Under the pieces are notes generated by a model. It ran no database searches and had not been told where the DNA came from. It was given only the letters and a program-made list of their open reading frames with translations. This document shows positions 48,863 through 60,489 of a stretch of DNA of 64,000 bases, in pieces. A program made the position numbers and the translations under genes. Every line of letters starts with the position of its first letter. The first letter of the stretch is position 1. The stretch covers positions 44,421,724 to 44,485,723 of the forward strand of contig OX637287.1 of NCBI GenBank assembly GCA_951799445.1, given 5' to 3'. This DNA is from Pseudisothecium myosuroides (Eukaryota; Streptophyta; Bryopsida; Hypnales; Lembophyllaceae).

Positions 48863-51800
48863 TTTGTAATAAACAAAATGGACCATTCATAAAACTCCTC
48901 AAAAAGTGACATTTTAATCCAATTCTACAAGGCTAGTTTCAAGAATGAAGCCCCCCTTGCACTAGGTTTCACCATTAGAAGGTGGTGACCAATCTGACAG
49001 AAAATCGACAACTTTTTGTTGTTTTGAGTAGTGGCGGACATGACTTGCAGAATGTAACAAATTCTTGTTACTACCTTCAAGAGATATTGTTCTCATTCTG
49101 TTGTTCTGGGTACTTTGCGATTTGAATTATGGTGACAAGTACATTTTCTTGAAGAACTTGCTGATGTGGCAAACCATTACACTTTCACGTTATATTTACT
49201 GTACTTTGACGAGCTTCGCCCGAACTCGCCATCGCTGTTGCTACCTTCTTGCAATGCCTTCTAGCTCCTTGGCCCTCGATATGGAGGAATCTCAACCATC
49301 TCACGCGTCCGTCGTCCGCAACTTGCTTCCCTTCTTGCGCCTCTCTTGACGTTATGAGCCGCAACTTTAAAGAAGGCGATTTCATTTCCCAAATTCTACT
49401 CATGGCGCATGATGTTTTGATTCCTAGAGGAAGGGCATTGAGGGGTTAAGCAAATGAGGTGGACACTTGCTCCCCAGGGCTCGCTGTAATGGCTTCCAAT
49501 GTGATGGATTTTTTTGTGCAAGATTGGGAGGCTTTGGAGAGAATAGGGTGAAACCTTAATTTTTGTGTATAGGGTTTGGTGAAGTTGTGTGAGTTTTTGT
49601 GAGTTTATGGTTGGTTGCTGAGAGTTGAGTTTTTTGTGTGCGGTGAGGGAGGTATGATTACTAGAGTGAGGTTTGAGGTTCGTGTGATTCCGAGTGAGCT
49701 TGGTAGGGTTTGGAAGTTGTAAGAGGGTTGCAATGGCTGAAGTGATAGATTTTGTTGCGGCACAACATGCTGTAAACAATGTTTAACAAGATGATGAAGT
49801 GGGACAATTGGTGGTGACTGTGGCGACAACTACTACTACTGGGGTCATGGTGGAGGGCCGCATGTTGATGTCAGCGTCATGAAGGTAATTTGTAATGAAC
49901 CCGAATTTTTCATGGAATTCTATAGTCGTGGGCTCTTTTGTTTTGCAACTTATTATTTAATGATGACTGACAGGAACTTCAACAGCAAGATTTTGCCAGG
50001 GCATAAACTTTCTACCATACAAACTCATCAAGAGCAAGCAAAGCAACCAAAAATGCAAAAACATTTGAGCAAGATTTGCAAGTGAACATCAAGCCAATAC
50101 CTCTAAATGCACAGGGAATTGTTATTGATTTTTGCAAAGTCTCTAGTATCTATTCTATGGTACTTCTTGAAGAGTCTCAAAGACTAAAACTGCTATGATC
50201 AATTGTTTAATCTCCAGGTGAAAAGGCTTGAAGAATATAAATGATCTCACACATTCAATTTGTGTATGCACATCTGCTTTGGAATATCCTCTAACACGGC
50301 AAGCAATTGGCATCTTGACAGGGAAGTGGTAGAAGAAGACAACATAGAAACTGTTGATTGGCTCTAAAGTCGGGCACAACACATGGAAGGGACATTGTGC
50401 TCTTGAGAAGTGAGAACTCTTCATCTCTCCTCCGTCTGTTGTTTTGTCTTTGTTGTTTCGTTCTTTACAATTGCTTTTGGAATTGGCTAGCTATTTGTAT
50501 ACGCCACATTTTAATAGAGAAGTGGAATGAAGCCCGGCTAGGGTGTGTTCTCATTGCACACACGTATGTGAGCTCCAAAGCCTTATCAAGTATCATGTTG
50601 CAAAACCAGAATGTGTAGTGTACGGTGATGTGTTTTGGGTCAATTGGCGTAGTAGGAGAAGGAAATTGAAAAGCAGGTCTTAGATGTTGATTTGTGTGCA
50701 CGTATCACTATGGGTATTCCATGACCACTATTGTTGTCGTGGCAAAGTCGTCACAAAATTTAATTGTCGCTTTTCCAATGTTGCAAATGTTGCCAATTAA
50801 AGCCAGTCATGGAGTTCACTCTTATCCTTTGGTGGTGGTTAGGAAAGGCAACTACATACAGCTTCTCACGACATCTACACATAGAAATGAATAGCAATGA
50901 GGGAACTGCAAATTATGCAGATTCACTGGAGGTTTGCAATGAGTGCATTTAGGTATTTTGTAATGAAGGATCTCATTCATGGAGACTATTCATGATTGCA
51001 TAAACTCATTATTGAAATGCACCGAAAGAATAAGGTCTCCTCATTTTCTGTGTTAGATGGATATGCAAATGCAAGGATCATGACCTAGTCTTTAAAGAAA
51101 CTGCAGTCATAAAATTTTGTGCTTTGTTTTGCCTTTGAATTTTTGCATGATGCATTGTCCAATTTTATAACCTAATAGTGAATACGTACACTACAAGATA
51201 TTAGGAAGTCCATCTATATGTGAAGAAAAACTATTGTGCCTTATGAGTAATTGTATAGTTTTCAATATTTGTATCCCAAACTGAACCTTGATTTATTTAT
51301 TAAGTTTCAAAAGAAAACTAAGCCAAGAATAATTAAGTGTGGTAGAACTTTTGAATGTTGCTTGTGTGAGATGATTTGAATTGCAATGTGGACATTTAAT
51401 CAGACAAATTTCCTACAGTGCAAGAGTGCAAGAAATGTCTGTGCGTTGTAGACAGGAATGTGGAATTTGTTTGAAGAAGCTTTATAGTTTGTGCGCATGT
51501 AAAGCAATAGACCGAACAATTTTTCAAGTCAAGGACTTGATAGGACTTGGATTAGTGCTAAGGAAGGGATAGCTTAGACATCATTGTGAAGCATCATGCA
51601 TTCTTGCTTTTGAAGTTTTGGACTTGCTTAGGATGTTTATATGTAGCTATTGTATATTTTTCTAAGATTTTGTACTAGAAAATTAAAAATCAGAGAAACG
51701 ATTACTAATGCAAATTTTGTTTTGGCTAAAAAGGCAAGTTTGAAATAGCGTATGAAGTAAATGGAACTGAAGGCAAAAAGGTGCAGTGGACTAATAACAT

Positions 51801-52316
51801 GAAAGAATATAAAGTCCAAAATTAGAGAAGCTCAATATACATTAATAATGAATTAATTTTTAAGTTTTAACTAATTTTTAAATTAATTGATTATGAATTC
51901 TTTGTTTCTTTCACCCAAAATTGCATGAGTTGGAATACAATTAGCTATTTGTACATGTCCAAATTACCAAAATTGAGCAACAGATTTATATCTGATTTTG
52001 ACTAGGACAACGCGACCAAAATGACTAAAATCAACAACAAATTCCAATTAGATTTTTGTTGTTTCAGCCGCCAAATTTCTAGGTTGCTATTTGGGAAGAC
52101 TTGGAGGCTTCTATCAATGTTAATTACTAATTAATGAAGCACTACTAGAAACGTGGTGACCAAAACAACCGAAATCTATTGTTGATTTCAGTTGTTTCGG
52201 TCAAAATCAGACGCAAATTTGTTGTTCAAATAATCAAATCTAGTGATTTAGACATGTGCATACAACTAATTTTATTCCAACTTAGGCGATTTTGGGTGAA
52301 GCAACAAACTAACTTG
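48863..52316. other. gene-poor stretch with scattered coding-like fragments
   Basis: 49240-49450 and 50690-50960 contain short protein-like frames. The second includes a Cys-rich CCKCCQLKPVMEF followed by EVCNECI, and 51381-51480 has CRQECGICLKK, which together hint at a decayed zinc-binding protein. Stops and frame changes prevent assignment. A G/T-biased strand at 49540-49740 may be transcribed DNA. No complete gene is supported. Confidence 0.3.
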
Positions 52317-52434
52317 TTTACTAACTTGTCTGCTTCAAACCGCGGTACATACAATTTGAATATGAGGTCCAAAATCCAATCCACTTGCGCAAAAGAATCG
52401 TACAATAAGTAGCACAATTGAATCCAAATTATGT
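52317..52434 (-). pseudogene. fragment of WDR91-like exon 2 with its intron boundary
   Basis: Minus strand reads ILDLIFKLYVPRFEADKLVN, matching ILDLVFKVYVPRFEADKLVN of the real exon 2 at 41452-41725. The match continues into adjacent intron 1 (AAAAGAATCG, AGCACAA, AATCCAAATTA; real gene 41726-41775). Because intron sequence is present, it arose at DNA level, not from mRNA. The splice acceptor is altered (GCGCAAG for GCGCAG). Confidence 0.9.
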
Positions 52435-52734
52435 GTCCGGATTGCCTAGTCATAGAAAGCACTACCTTCACATCATTATTATCACTAAAAGTACATTTTA
52501 AACCATGAATCATTTAATTATTTTGTAGCATCTGGTATATGAAACGCAGAGATAGCTCTAATAAGCCACGGAAAAAAATGGAATAGCCATTAGGATCCCC
52601 AACACTGTTATTTGGACCTCCTTTGTAACAATGCGTAACTTGAGTTGTAGGTACTGTAGGAAATACTTTGCAACAACAAAAAGTTGTTGATTTTTTGTCA
52701 AATTGGTTGCCACTTTCTAGTGAGGACTTGATTG

Positions 52735-52950
52735 ATGAATAAATGCATTTTTGTGGGCTTGGGATGTATTTGCATTATTCAAAATTTGAACATCTAGTCT
52801 TTAAGGGTTAAAAGCATCTACTAATGCATAAGTATATATTATATTTTTTAATGTAGCCACATTGAACATTTATTTCTCAGGTGGCTCATCATATATCCAA
52901 TCCCCAAGTCCAATTTTAAAAATTTACAAATAATTCAATAGAAGTCTCCA
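52735..52950. repeat. duplicate of 44740-45140
   Basis: Shares CTTGGGATGTATTTGCATT, AAATTTGAACATCTAGTCTT and TAATTCAATAGAAGTC with the segment at 44740-45140, in the same orientation. It lies on the promoter side of the WDR91 exon 2 fragment. Confidence 0.7.
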
Positions 52951-53456
52951 AAATATGAACTAAGGTAAAAACACCCAAAAGCGTTCCTATTTCCATTCAT
53001 GCACACTAGATTTCTCTTGAAGTTTTCCTAAACTTCTATTAAAATCTCCTTGAAAAGTGTCATAAAATTGTTTCCTTACTGAACTCCTATTAGTTGAATG
53101 CTAATTTTGTCAGATTTTAGTTTCAAGTCTAGCTATATGATGGTTTCAGCAGTCTAGGAAATTGCAACTTTGAAATAAATATATGCCACATCCGAAAATT
53201 CTAATTTTTTTATAAAATTCATGATTTTCAATTGCTAATACTACAAAAATATTATTGTTAGGAAAAGGTGCCTCTAACTATGTTGATTTGCTTATTTTGA
53301 CAATTTTAGATTTTTCTACCTTTAAGTGGGTTAGATGTTAGATAAGACTTCTTTTTATCTCTTATGTAAACAAATTAAACAAATTAAACAAAAAATTGAT
53401 TGATAAATGCTTTGAGGCATGTAGCTTAATCCCTCCCTATTAGTGCTAAGGTAGGA

Positions 53457-53593
53457 GGTTCTAAAATGGCATGGGCATTATGAACTGCCCCTGTAAATGG
53501 TTGTAAAATGGACATGAGGTGGTTCTAAAATGGCATGGGCATTAAGAACTGCCCCTATAAATGGTTGTGAAATGGACATGAGGTGGTTCTAAA
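53457..53593 (+). repeat. tandem duplication, about 65-bp unit, two copies plus a partial
   Basis: Unit GGTTCTAAAATGGCATGGGC to AATGGACATGAGGT, twice, then GGTTCTAAATTGACC. Neighbouring 52951-53456 and 53594-54040 show no gene. Confidence 0.85.
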
Positions 53594-54044
53594 TTGACCT
53601 CTATAGTCGTTGAATGAATCAAGGAAAAGAACATTATTAATTGCAAGAGCCAATCATTTTCTTTGCTTTAGCCATCTTTCTTTAGAATTGCAAATGAACG
53701 GTTTATGGAAGACTTAGGGTCATAAATAGGGACCTATGACCCAATTCTTTTGAAAATTCCTAAGTAATTCAATATTGCTTCCATAAATATGAAACCATTT
53801 GTATTAGATTCTCATCTATTTCTCTTTGTTTGAAAAATGAGCTAAAAATTATTCCCATCCAAGGAAATACTTGAAAAAGGTGGACCAAACTTTAGATGAG
53901 CAATTTCTGAGTCTTCTACCTTATAAGGTAGATATGCCCAAATATGCTAGTGACCTTAAACCGCCCTCTTGACTCTGTGTACATCTTCGAAATCAATTTT
54001 GTACCTATGTGGAAGAAACCATTTTAAGGAATTTTGTTCCTTAA

Positions 54045-54250
54045 TCCTTAAAGGACAAAGGGGTGACCTTCAAAATCATCCTTTTGCATTACCGTGTGAA
54101 TCATTGGCTTAAAAAATTGCGAAAGCACTCATTGGAAGTCAAGCTACTATAGAAGATCTTCCCTTTTCACAACAAATTCCGAGGATGAAAAATTGCATTT
54201 CTGTCCTACACAGTTTGATTCTCTGTCATCCATCGGCCACAGAATGGCTG
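54045..54250 (+). mobile_element. TTAA element family E, copy E2 (right end missing)
   Basis: TTAA at 54041-54044 then TCCTTAAAGGACAAAGGGG. The interior shares CACTCATTGGAAGTCAAGCT and TCTGTCCTACA with E1 at 57140-57361. The right inverted repeat is absent. A 125-codon open frame over its right edge (54193-54570) has no recognisable content. Confidence 0.7.
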
Positions 54251-54831
54251 CGTTGAATTTAAGAGTTAATAACTTTTGCATACAATATCCAAATGCCACG
54301 TTCTTTGGTGCGATGGAACCTCCTTTCACTTGCCAACAAGAAGTAACTAGTCTCAGTAGCAAAAAGTGGCGTTTTGGGGGTGTACCCATCTTAAGAAGAG
54401 GCAGCTTCATGAACACTGCCCTTGCACTGAACCTGCAGGGGGTCCTTCCACGGCAGCATCCGCCGGCCGGTTTCATAACGACGGACATGTCTCGTCCCAC
54501 ATTCATCCATATTTCACTCCTTCAGAAGCTTCCTCTTGACATTCGTGATGCTGCAGACTTGGATCCATAGGGGTTTCTCCTTCACATTATGATACAGGTG
54601 TCAGCGTTACTGTCCCTCGATTATTTCGTCCATCTCTGTATGTTTGAAGCGTGCTGTGTCGAAGTTTTTGCAACTCTACTACAGGTCGAAGGTTAACAAA
54701 CTGGGATTCGATTGGATTCAACGCTTCATGCTTATTAGCTTTGTTGTAGGTTTCTTTCTGCTTTGATGCTTAATAATGTTGCATCAGTGACTAATCACTG
54801 TCGGTGTTTTCTAGAGCGGATTCTGTAGTTT

Positions 54832-54877
54832 TTTGGATTTTGGATTTTGGATTGGGATTGGGATTGGGATTGTGCCC
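54832..54877 (+). repeat. TTTTGGA / TTGGGA short tandem repeat
   Basis: Run of TTTTGGA then GGGATT units about 200 bp upstream of the GST start, in the presumed GST promoter or 5' untranslated region (54571-55083). Confidence 0.8.
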
Positions 54878-55083
54878 CATATATTCCCAGTGCATGGATG
54901 TGCAGCAAACGGACCTGGTTAATTAGTTTAGTAGCGGTTGGTGATCGATGATCGTCTTGATTCTTTCGAATTGTGCTCTCATTGGTGTACGTTGGGGTTT
55001 CATCTGACTGTGTTTCGTAACGTGGAATTTCAGGTTTCTAGCTGTCTCCAGCTTCTCTTGTAGCGAAACTAGTGAACGGTGCA

Positions 55084-56950
55084 ATGGCGTCCAAGATTCA
55101 GCTTTACAGCTTGGCCACACCCAATGGCCAGAAGGTATGTTCTAATAGGATTGGGTGTTTTGGGGGGCTTAATGTCGACATTTCTATCTTAGTATTTTAC
55201 TTCCTCTGTTTCTGAAAAAGACCCGTGTTTCCTTTGTATTTTACAAACAAACACGGGTCTTTTTCAGAAACAGAGGTAGTATATGTTTCGATTAGAAATT
55301 GCCCTACCTTATGGAACACAGTCTGCGATTTGCAACGAATGATTGTACCTCTGAAACCATGTTAGGTGAAGAACCTTGAAACGATTTACACGTGATTAGA
55401 GATGAAGGGTAAAGTAGATGCTCTCCTTGTGAAGGAATTATGCTTCGGAATATCGTAATTTTGCTCATCCCTAAGTTTGTGTCCGATTGCTTTGGCGGAT
55501 AATTGCTGCAGGTCGGTGTGGCGCTCGAGGAGATGGGGTTAGAATATGATGCGCATACCATCCACATCTTGAAGAATGAGCAGTTTACCCCGGAGTTCAT
55601 TGCCATCAACCCAAACTCCAAGATTCCTGCAATCGTTGATCCCAACGGCCCAGGTGAGCTTATTGACTGACATCTTCTTATAATGCTTGATTTCGGGAAT
55701 TGACCTCTGCAAATTTTGTACAGAATTTATGGTGGAATTTTCAGGAGTACCGATTTTATATTCAGTTAGAAATGTTTTGTGATCAATGGGGCATGGACAA
55801 TGGTTTCACGTTGCAGTGGAATTGGGCTGGAATGTGGCAGATGGGAAGCCGATCAACATCTTTGAAAGTGGTGCAATCTTGCTCTATCTCGCAGAGAAGA
55901 CGGGGAAGTTTTTGTCTCATGATCCTCGTCTGAAATGGGAGACCATTCAGTGGGTGTTTTTCCAGATGGGTGGAGTTGGGCCCATGTTTGGCCAGGTATT
56001 GTCTTTTTGCTTATCCGTTCTAGTTTAGTGTCTTTCAGCTTCCTATCCTGATCTCGTTAGTCTGACTGCTGGGGTCCCAACAAAATCACTCGGACATAGT
56101 TTGATTGTGCGACAAGTGAGCTACATTCTATGATAGGCTTTCTAGTGCTATTTTACAATGTTTTTTTCAGAGAAGATCACTTCAAAGAGTTCTGAGTGTT
56201 AATCTATCCCTTAGTTTAGGCAGTGCGCACTCAACCCCCTCTAATTGCACGAATTGCTCTGCCTGGGACAAACAGGCTCTAGATGCCTGAAATGCGCACT
56301 GACATGTGTTCACAACTTGATCTTTAGACGTTTTCTAATCAATGCTTACCCAAAATAACAGATCATGAGGAACGTGCAATTCTTAAGTGTGTCATTAGAA
56401 AGTGTTGAGTGTAGGACTCTGGAATGACACTTTTTATTGATACATATTCTGTAGGCTAGTGCACTATGGCAGAAAAATCACATGTGGTCAGAACATGACC
56501 CTTGATTCTGTCCAAGTCACATGTGTACACCGTGGGATACAGTCTGAACATATATCAGAGTTTCATACTAGAAATGAGGTTTGACTGTACACTGCAATTA
56601 ACGTCCGGTTAACTGAAACATTTCTGTCTCCTGTTCTATAGTTTGGGCATTTCTTCAAGTACGCCAAGGACAAGTGTGATCACCCCTACCCGGTGGAGCG
56701 ATACAGCACGGAAGCGAAGCGTCTGTTAGGAGTGATTGAGAAGCGGCTGGAGGGTCGGGACTTCCTCATTGACGATGGCTACTCCATCGCCGACATGGCC
56801 ATCTTTCCGTGGGTGAGATGTCTGGAAAAGGGTTACGCTGGCGGTGAGAAGGTGGGACTGAAGAATTTCCACCGCATCGTGGCTTGGGTGGACCGGTGCT
56901 TGGCTCGGCCCAAGACTGCCCAAGGGATGACTGTTTGCCCGTTTTCGTAA
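55084..56950 (+). CDS. glutathione S-transferase, Ure2p/nu-like class
   Basis: Four exons: 55084-55134, 55512-55653, 55841-55995, 56642-56950, giving 218 residues, with phases and GT/AG sites consistent. The thioredoxin-fold N-terminal domain (1-85) has LYSLATPNGQKVGVALEEMG, then NPNSKIPAIVDPNGPDGKP with the conserved cis-Pro, and FESGAILLYLAEK with the Glu-Ser glutathione site. The Thr-Pro-Asn near position 12 corresponds to the Thr/Asn pair of YfcG-type (nu) enzymes rather than the Ser or Tyr of common plant classes. The helical C-terminal domain has DFLIDDGYSIADMAIFPWV. Cytosolic glutathione conjugation or disulfide-reductase activity is inferred from family. In plants this class is known to me from moss and Selaginella, which suggests a non-seed plant. 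Intron 1 carries a Stowaway MITE. Confidence 0.92.
55200..55279. mobile_element. Stowaway-type MITE in GST intron 1
   Basis: 80-bp near-perfect hairpin: CTTCCTCTGTTTCTGAAAAA at the left and its reverse complement at the right, with ACCCGTGTTT arms, flanked by TA on both sides (55198-55199, 55280-55281). TA target and the CTYCCTC-type start define Stowaway (Tc1/mariner) MITEs. Confidence 0.9.
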
Positions 56951-57139
56951 GCCTTAGCTTGCAAGCACGTACACTGATCCAAGAGGTTGTGACACGGTAG
57001 TAATCCACAGGGTCTGTTCAGAAACAGTATGTGATGTTATGTTGACAGAATGAGGCAATTGTTCAGGTAATGTACTTGTTCTTTTACCGTATCTGGCCTT
57101 GCTGCTTTAGTCAGCTTCCGAGGTGCGATATAAGCTTAA

Positions 57140-57361
57140 CCCTGTAAGGACGCGGGGGGTGACCCTGGAAATCATGCATTGTATAACCGTGAGAGTCATT
57201 GGAATAAAAAAATCCAAAAGTACTCATTGGAAGTCAAGCTACTGTAGATGTTCTCCACTTTCCACAAAAAACTCCAAGGATGAATAGTTTTAGTTCTGTC
57301 CTACATTGGAGAATTCCTTCTCATTCATCGGACACTTATGGTCCGCGGCGTCCTTACTGGG
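57140..57361 (+). mobile_element. TTAA element family E, copy E1
   Basis: Left end CCCTGTAAGGACGC, right end (reverse complement) CCCAGTAAGGACGC, flanked by TTAA at 57136-57139 and 57362-57365. At 222 bp it is the smallest complete TTAA element here. It lies 190 bp after the GST stop. Confidence 0.88.
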
Positions 57362-58047
57362 TTAATATCGTCTTTGAGTTTTTGAGCCCGAGGATGGTGT
57401 TGACTTGACAGGTTTTGTTGAATGTACTCATCTAAGAATAAGGGTATATTTGCACTTGGTGTTAAAAAGAGTGTTGTTACTGAGGGTCTCAGGAACAAAT
57501 TTAGACCTACTTCTGGACTGGATAATAGTTTACACCTTGTTGAAAGTTGTAACAGGCCCATTTCTTTGTGTGGCATCCTCAAACCGTAGGGGGATTGCTT
57601 GTTTGAGCTTCACCCTTATTGCTGTCTTGATATTTAAATGTACTGTCTTGAAAATCTTGATGTTTCAGCGATCTCTCAAATTTCAACTTAGCTATTCACT
57701 AGTGTTGTTTAGTATTTGAATTTGTCAAAGCAGACACTCCTTTTTGCTAGTTCTATATATCATTATTGACCAAGTGCTTAGGCGGACAAAAAATGACGCA
57801 ATATGACAACATTGGTCATGTGAGACATAACATTAACCCTGAAATGGCTTAGCTTATCCTGTATAGTCAAACTTGAAAGTCCTTCACTCTCATAATATTG
57901 TTAACTAGCCTAAACCATTCCTCCTTGGAGATTGGGATAATCCCTCCTTGGATCTTTTACAGTGAATTGAGTTTAATCCTTTAATGCCCAATGAAGGCCA
58001 AAAATGGCCTACGATTTCTGATACAATACAATATGCCTGGGCCTTAA

Positions 58048-58808
58048 CCCCTAAGAACCTAAGTGACCATTTTCTGGTCGCTGCCCCTGTTTTTTGAGCT
58101 GCCTGTTCTCATATTTTGAGTTTTTTGAAAAACAAAATTTATTTCTAGAAAATAGACTTTGTTACAAATCCAATGGCAGTGGTTTCATCAAATTCCGAGT
58201 TAAACTCCGGCTTGTGGAATTTTTCAAAGTTTAGCAGTGTAGTCTAGTTTACAGCTCGTTTTTTTGTGTTCGGTTTGGGCATGGACTAAAAAGTCAGCCA
58301 ACCAATGAGCTTCTTGCCCACCTCATAAAGGTCAGATCCACCTTGAAAAGGTCAGATCCAAGAAGCTCAAGGAGAAGACAAGTGTCCCATTCTTTTTTCT
58401 CTTGCAAACACTGCTCAAATTTCAGTGACCACCGTGCATTGCAAGCTTCACCATGAATTGTAAATTTCTTGGAATGTTATGAAATTTTACATGTACATTC
58501 TCAACTCTCTTATCTTTCACTGAGCACAAAAAAGGCATCATTTTGAAATATTCTCACAGAGATATGCTCCTTCAAAGTGAGCTGCCCTGTATTTCCATTG
58601 ACCCAAATAAAACTTCAAAATTAAATATCTCCTAAACCATGCGGTCAAATAATCTGAATTTTTTTGAGATTCTCACTCTCAATGTTAACTTCAAGATCCT
58701 ACGGTACATGATATCCGATCTCAAAAAAAAATGGATAAAAAAAATGGATCAAGTTGTTGGCAGTTTTGGCCCATTTTGAAAGAACACCCCCCCTTGGGTC
58801 CTTAGGGG
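58048..58808 (+). mobile_element. TTAA element family D, nested in F
   Basis: Left end CCCCTAAGAACCTAAG, right end (reverse complement) CCCCTAAGGACCCAAGG, flanked by TTAA at 58044-58047 and 58809-58812, 761 bp. Shares AAGATCCTACGGT (58693) and GAGCTGCCCTGTATTTCC with B and C, so B, C and D are one lineage. Confidence 0.85.
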
Positions 58809-58956
58809 TTAATGGAATCCACTGTTCAGTTTTTCAGCTTTTCATTAATTGTTCAATAAGCTTATTGTTGTTTCTGCAATATGGTCTAAGTTGGACAATT
58901 CTAAATAGATGGCTTGCTTGCTCGCTCACTCATTTGCAGCTTGTAGACGCCTTGAA

Positions 58957-59196
58957 TCCTTTTCATTAATGCTAATACTAGTGGGATGCAACAAATTTCC
59001 ACCAATTGCTTACTATTTGTATCCACAATTTTGTCTTGTAGCACCTGGCAAGAAAAAATCCTTTTCATTAATGTTGACACAATTGGAATGCAGTAAATTT
59101 CCACCAATTGCTTAATATTTGTATCCACAATTTAGTCTTGTAGCACTTGGCAAGAAAAAATCCTTTTCAATAATGTTGACACTATTGGCATGCAGG
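58957..59196 (+). repeat. 102-bp tandem repeat inside element F
   Basis: TCCTTTTCATTAATG recurs at 58957 and 59059, with a variant at 59161. Units include AATTTCCACCAATTGCTTA and TTGTATCCACAATTT. Two full units and a partial. Confidence 0.85.
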
Positions 59197-59252
59197 ACAT
59201 ACTATATTGTATCAGAAACATTAGGCCAATTTGTTGGGCATTGAAGGATTAA

Positions 59253-60485
59253 TCTATAGAGAATCATTGGCTGATTGGGAAGTTGTACCGTATGCCCAAA
59301 GTCATTGGCTAGCTAGAAAGTTGCGGCATGTTGGGGGAGCAAAAATATCCGTCAATTTTGGTTAATACTCTATAATATTTTGTATCTTCTATTTATTTGT
59401 TATTTACAAGTGAAATTTTTTGGATTTGTTCTTCAAAGATGAAACATGTCTAATATTTGTCATAAAATTTTCAATTTTTTTTGCTGAAAATTTCAAATTC
59501 TCATGAATTTTTGAAGAAAAGATGAAGAAAATTCATATTAAATACAAATCATGTTCAAAAAATCTAAAATTTTCAAGATAGAAGTATATTATAATGCAAA
59601 AAATTATAATTTAAAGATTTTTTTTGTATTACTCTATATTTAGAAATGTGATACAGATCCTCAACTTCAAACTTCACTAAAATGTTTATTTTAAGGAAGT
59701 TTTCAAAATTTTCAAGTAATATAGAAACTGCACTTTAGAAGCTTCATTTTGTTAGTTTTGCTTGAAAGCAAAAGAAATCATTTTGAATGTCAAAATCAAG
59801 TTTTAAAGGGGAAAAGCTCAAAGTATTGAAATACATTGGATAGTGTACCTTTTTTTTTTAAAACTACCCTATATAAATTTGAAAAACAACTAAAATATCT
59901 TAAACTTAACTCAATAATGTGAATATAGCATCAATAAAATTGCATACAAAGAATTTGATGAAAAATCATCCATTCTTCAATATGCAGTTATGCACAAAGC
60001 ATCAATATGTCTCTTGTTTTGTATTGGTTTAACTGTAGTTGGTTGCCTTGGTTGCTTTTGCTTCTGCCGACAATCACTGTCTGCAAGAGGCTTTGCTTCT
60101 GTGATGGTGGAGCAAGGCGAGCATATAAAAAGTGAGAGATAAGCTTAGTGCCTCTTCCGCCTGACCCTCTTTGCTAAACCTGAATCGCTCATAAATTAGG
60201 GTTTATTGTTGAGCATGATACAGTACATGCCGGGTAATCGATGTTCTATTTTTTGAAGTGGAAAATTATTTGCACATGAAGTACCGACAATCAAAACCAA
60301 TGACATATTAACCAAGTTGTACAGGAGAAGGAAACAATAACTGTATCTACAGCTGCGGATTTGTACTCGTAGCATGCAATAAGTTAGTAATTAAGCAAAT
60401 TTGTGTTGGATAGGAGTACTGTAAGGGCGGGTTTTGACGTTCTAACCAATTTCTGACGCCATCGCGATACCTTGGATGGTTTGGT
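59253..60485. other. AT-rich DNA, then a possible decayed promoter
   Basis: 59253-59990 shows only AT-rich sequence. A TATA-like CATATAAAAAG (60122-60132) and a telo-box-like TTAGGGTTT (60197-60205) lie upstream of the SmF pseudogene and may be remains of its promoter. Confidence 0.3.
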
Positions 60486-60489
60486 CACT

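Larger units (their letters stand above)
57977..59248 (+). mobile_element. TTAA element family F, interrupted by element D
   Basis: Left end TCCTTTAATGCCCAA, right end (reverse complement) TCCTTCAATGCCCAA, flanked by TTAA at 57973-57976 and 59249-59252. Element D lies at its internal TTAA (58044). The right part holds a 102-bp tandem repeat. Between E1 and F (57366-57972) no gene was recognised. Confidence 0.78.

Noticed and set aside
54193..54570. 125-codon open frame upstream of the GST gene
   Set aside because: The first part is TTAA element E2 sequence, the opposite strand is equally open, and no family resemblance was seen.
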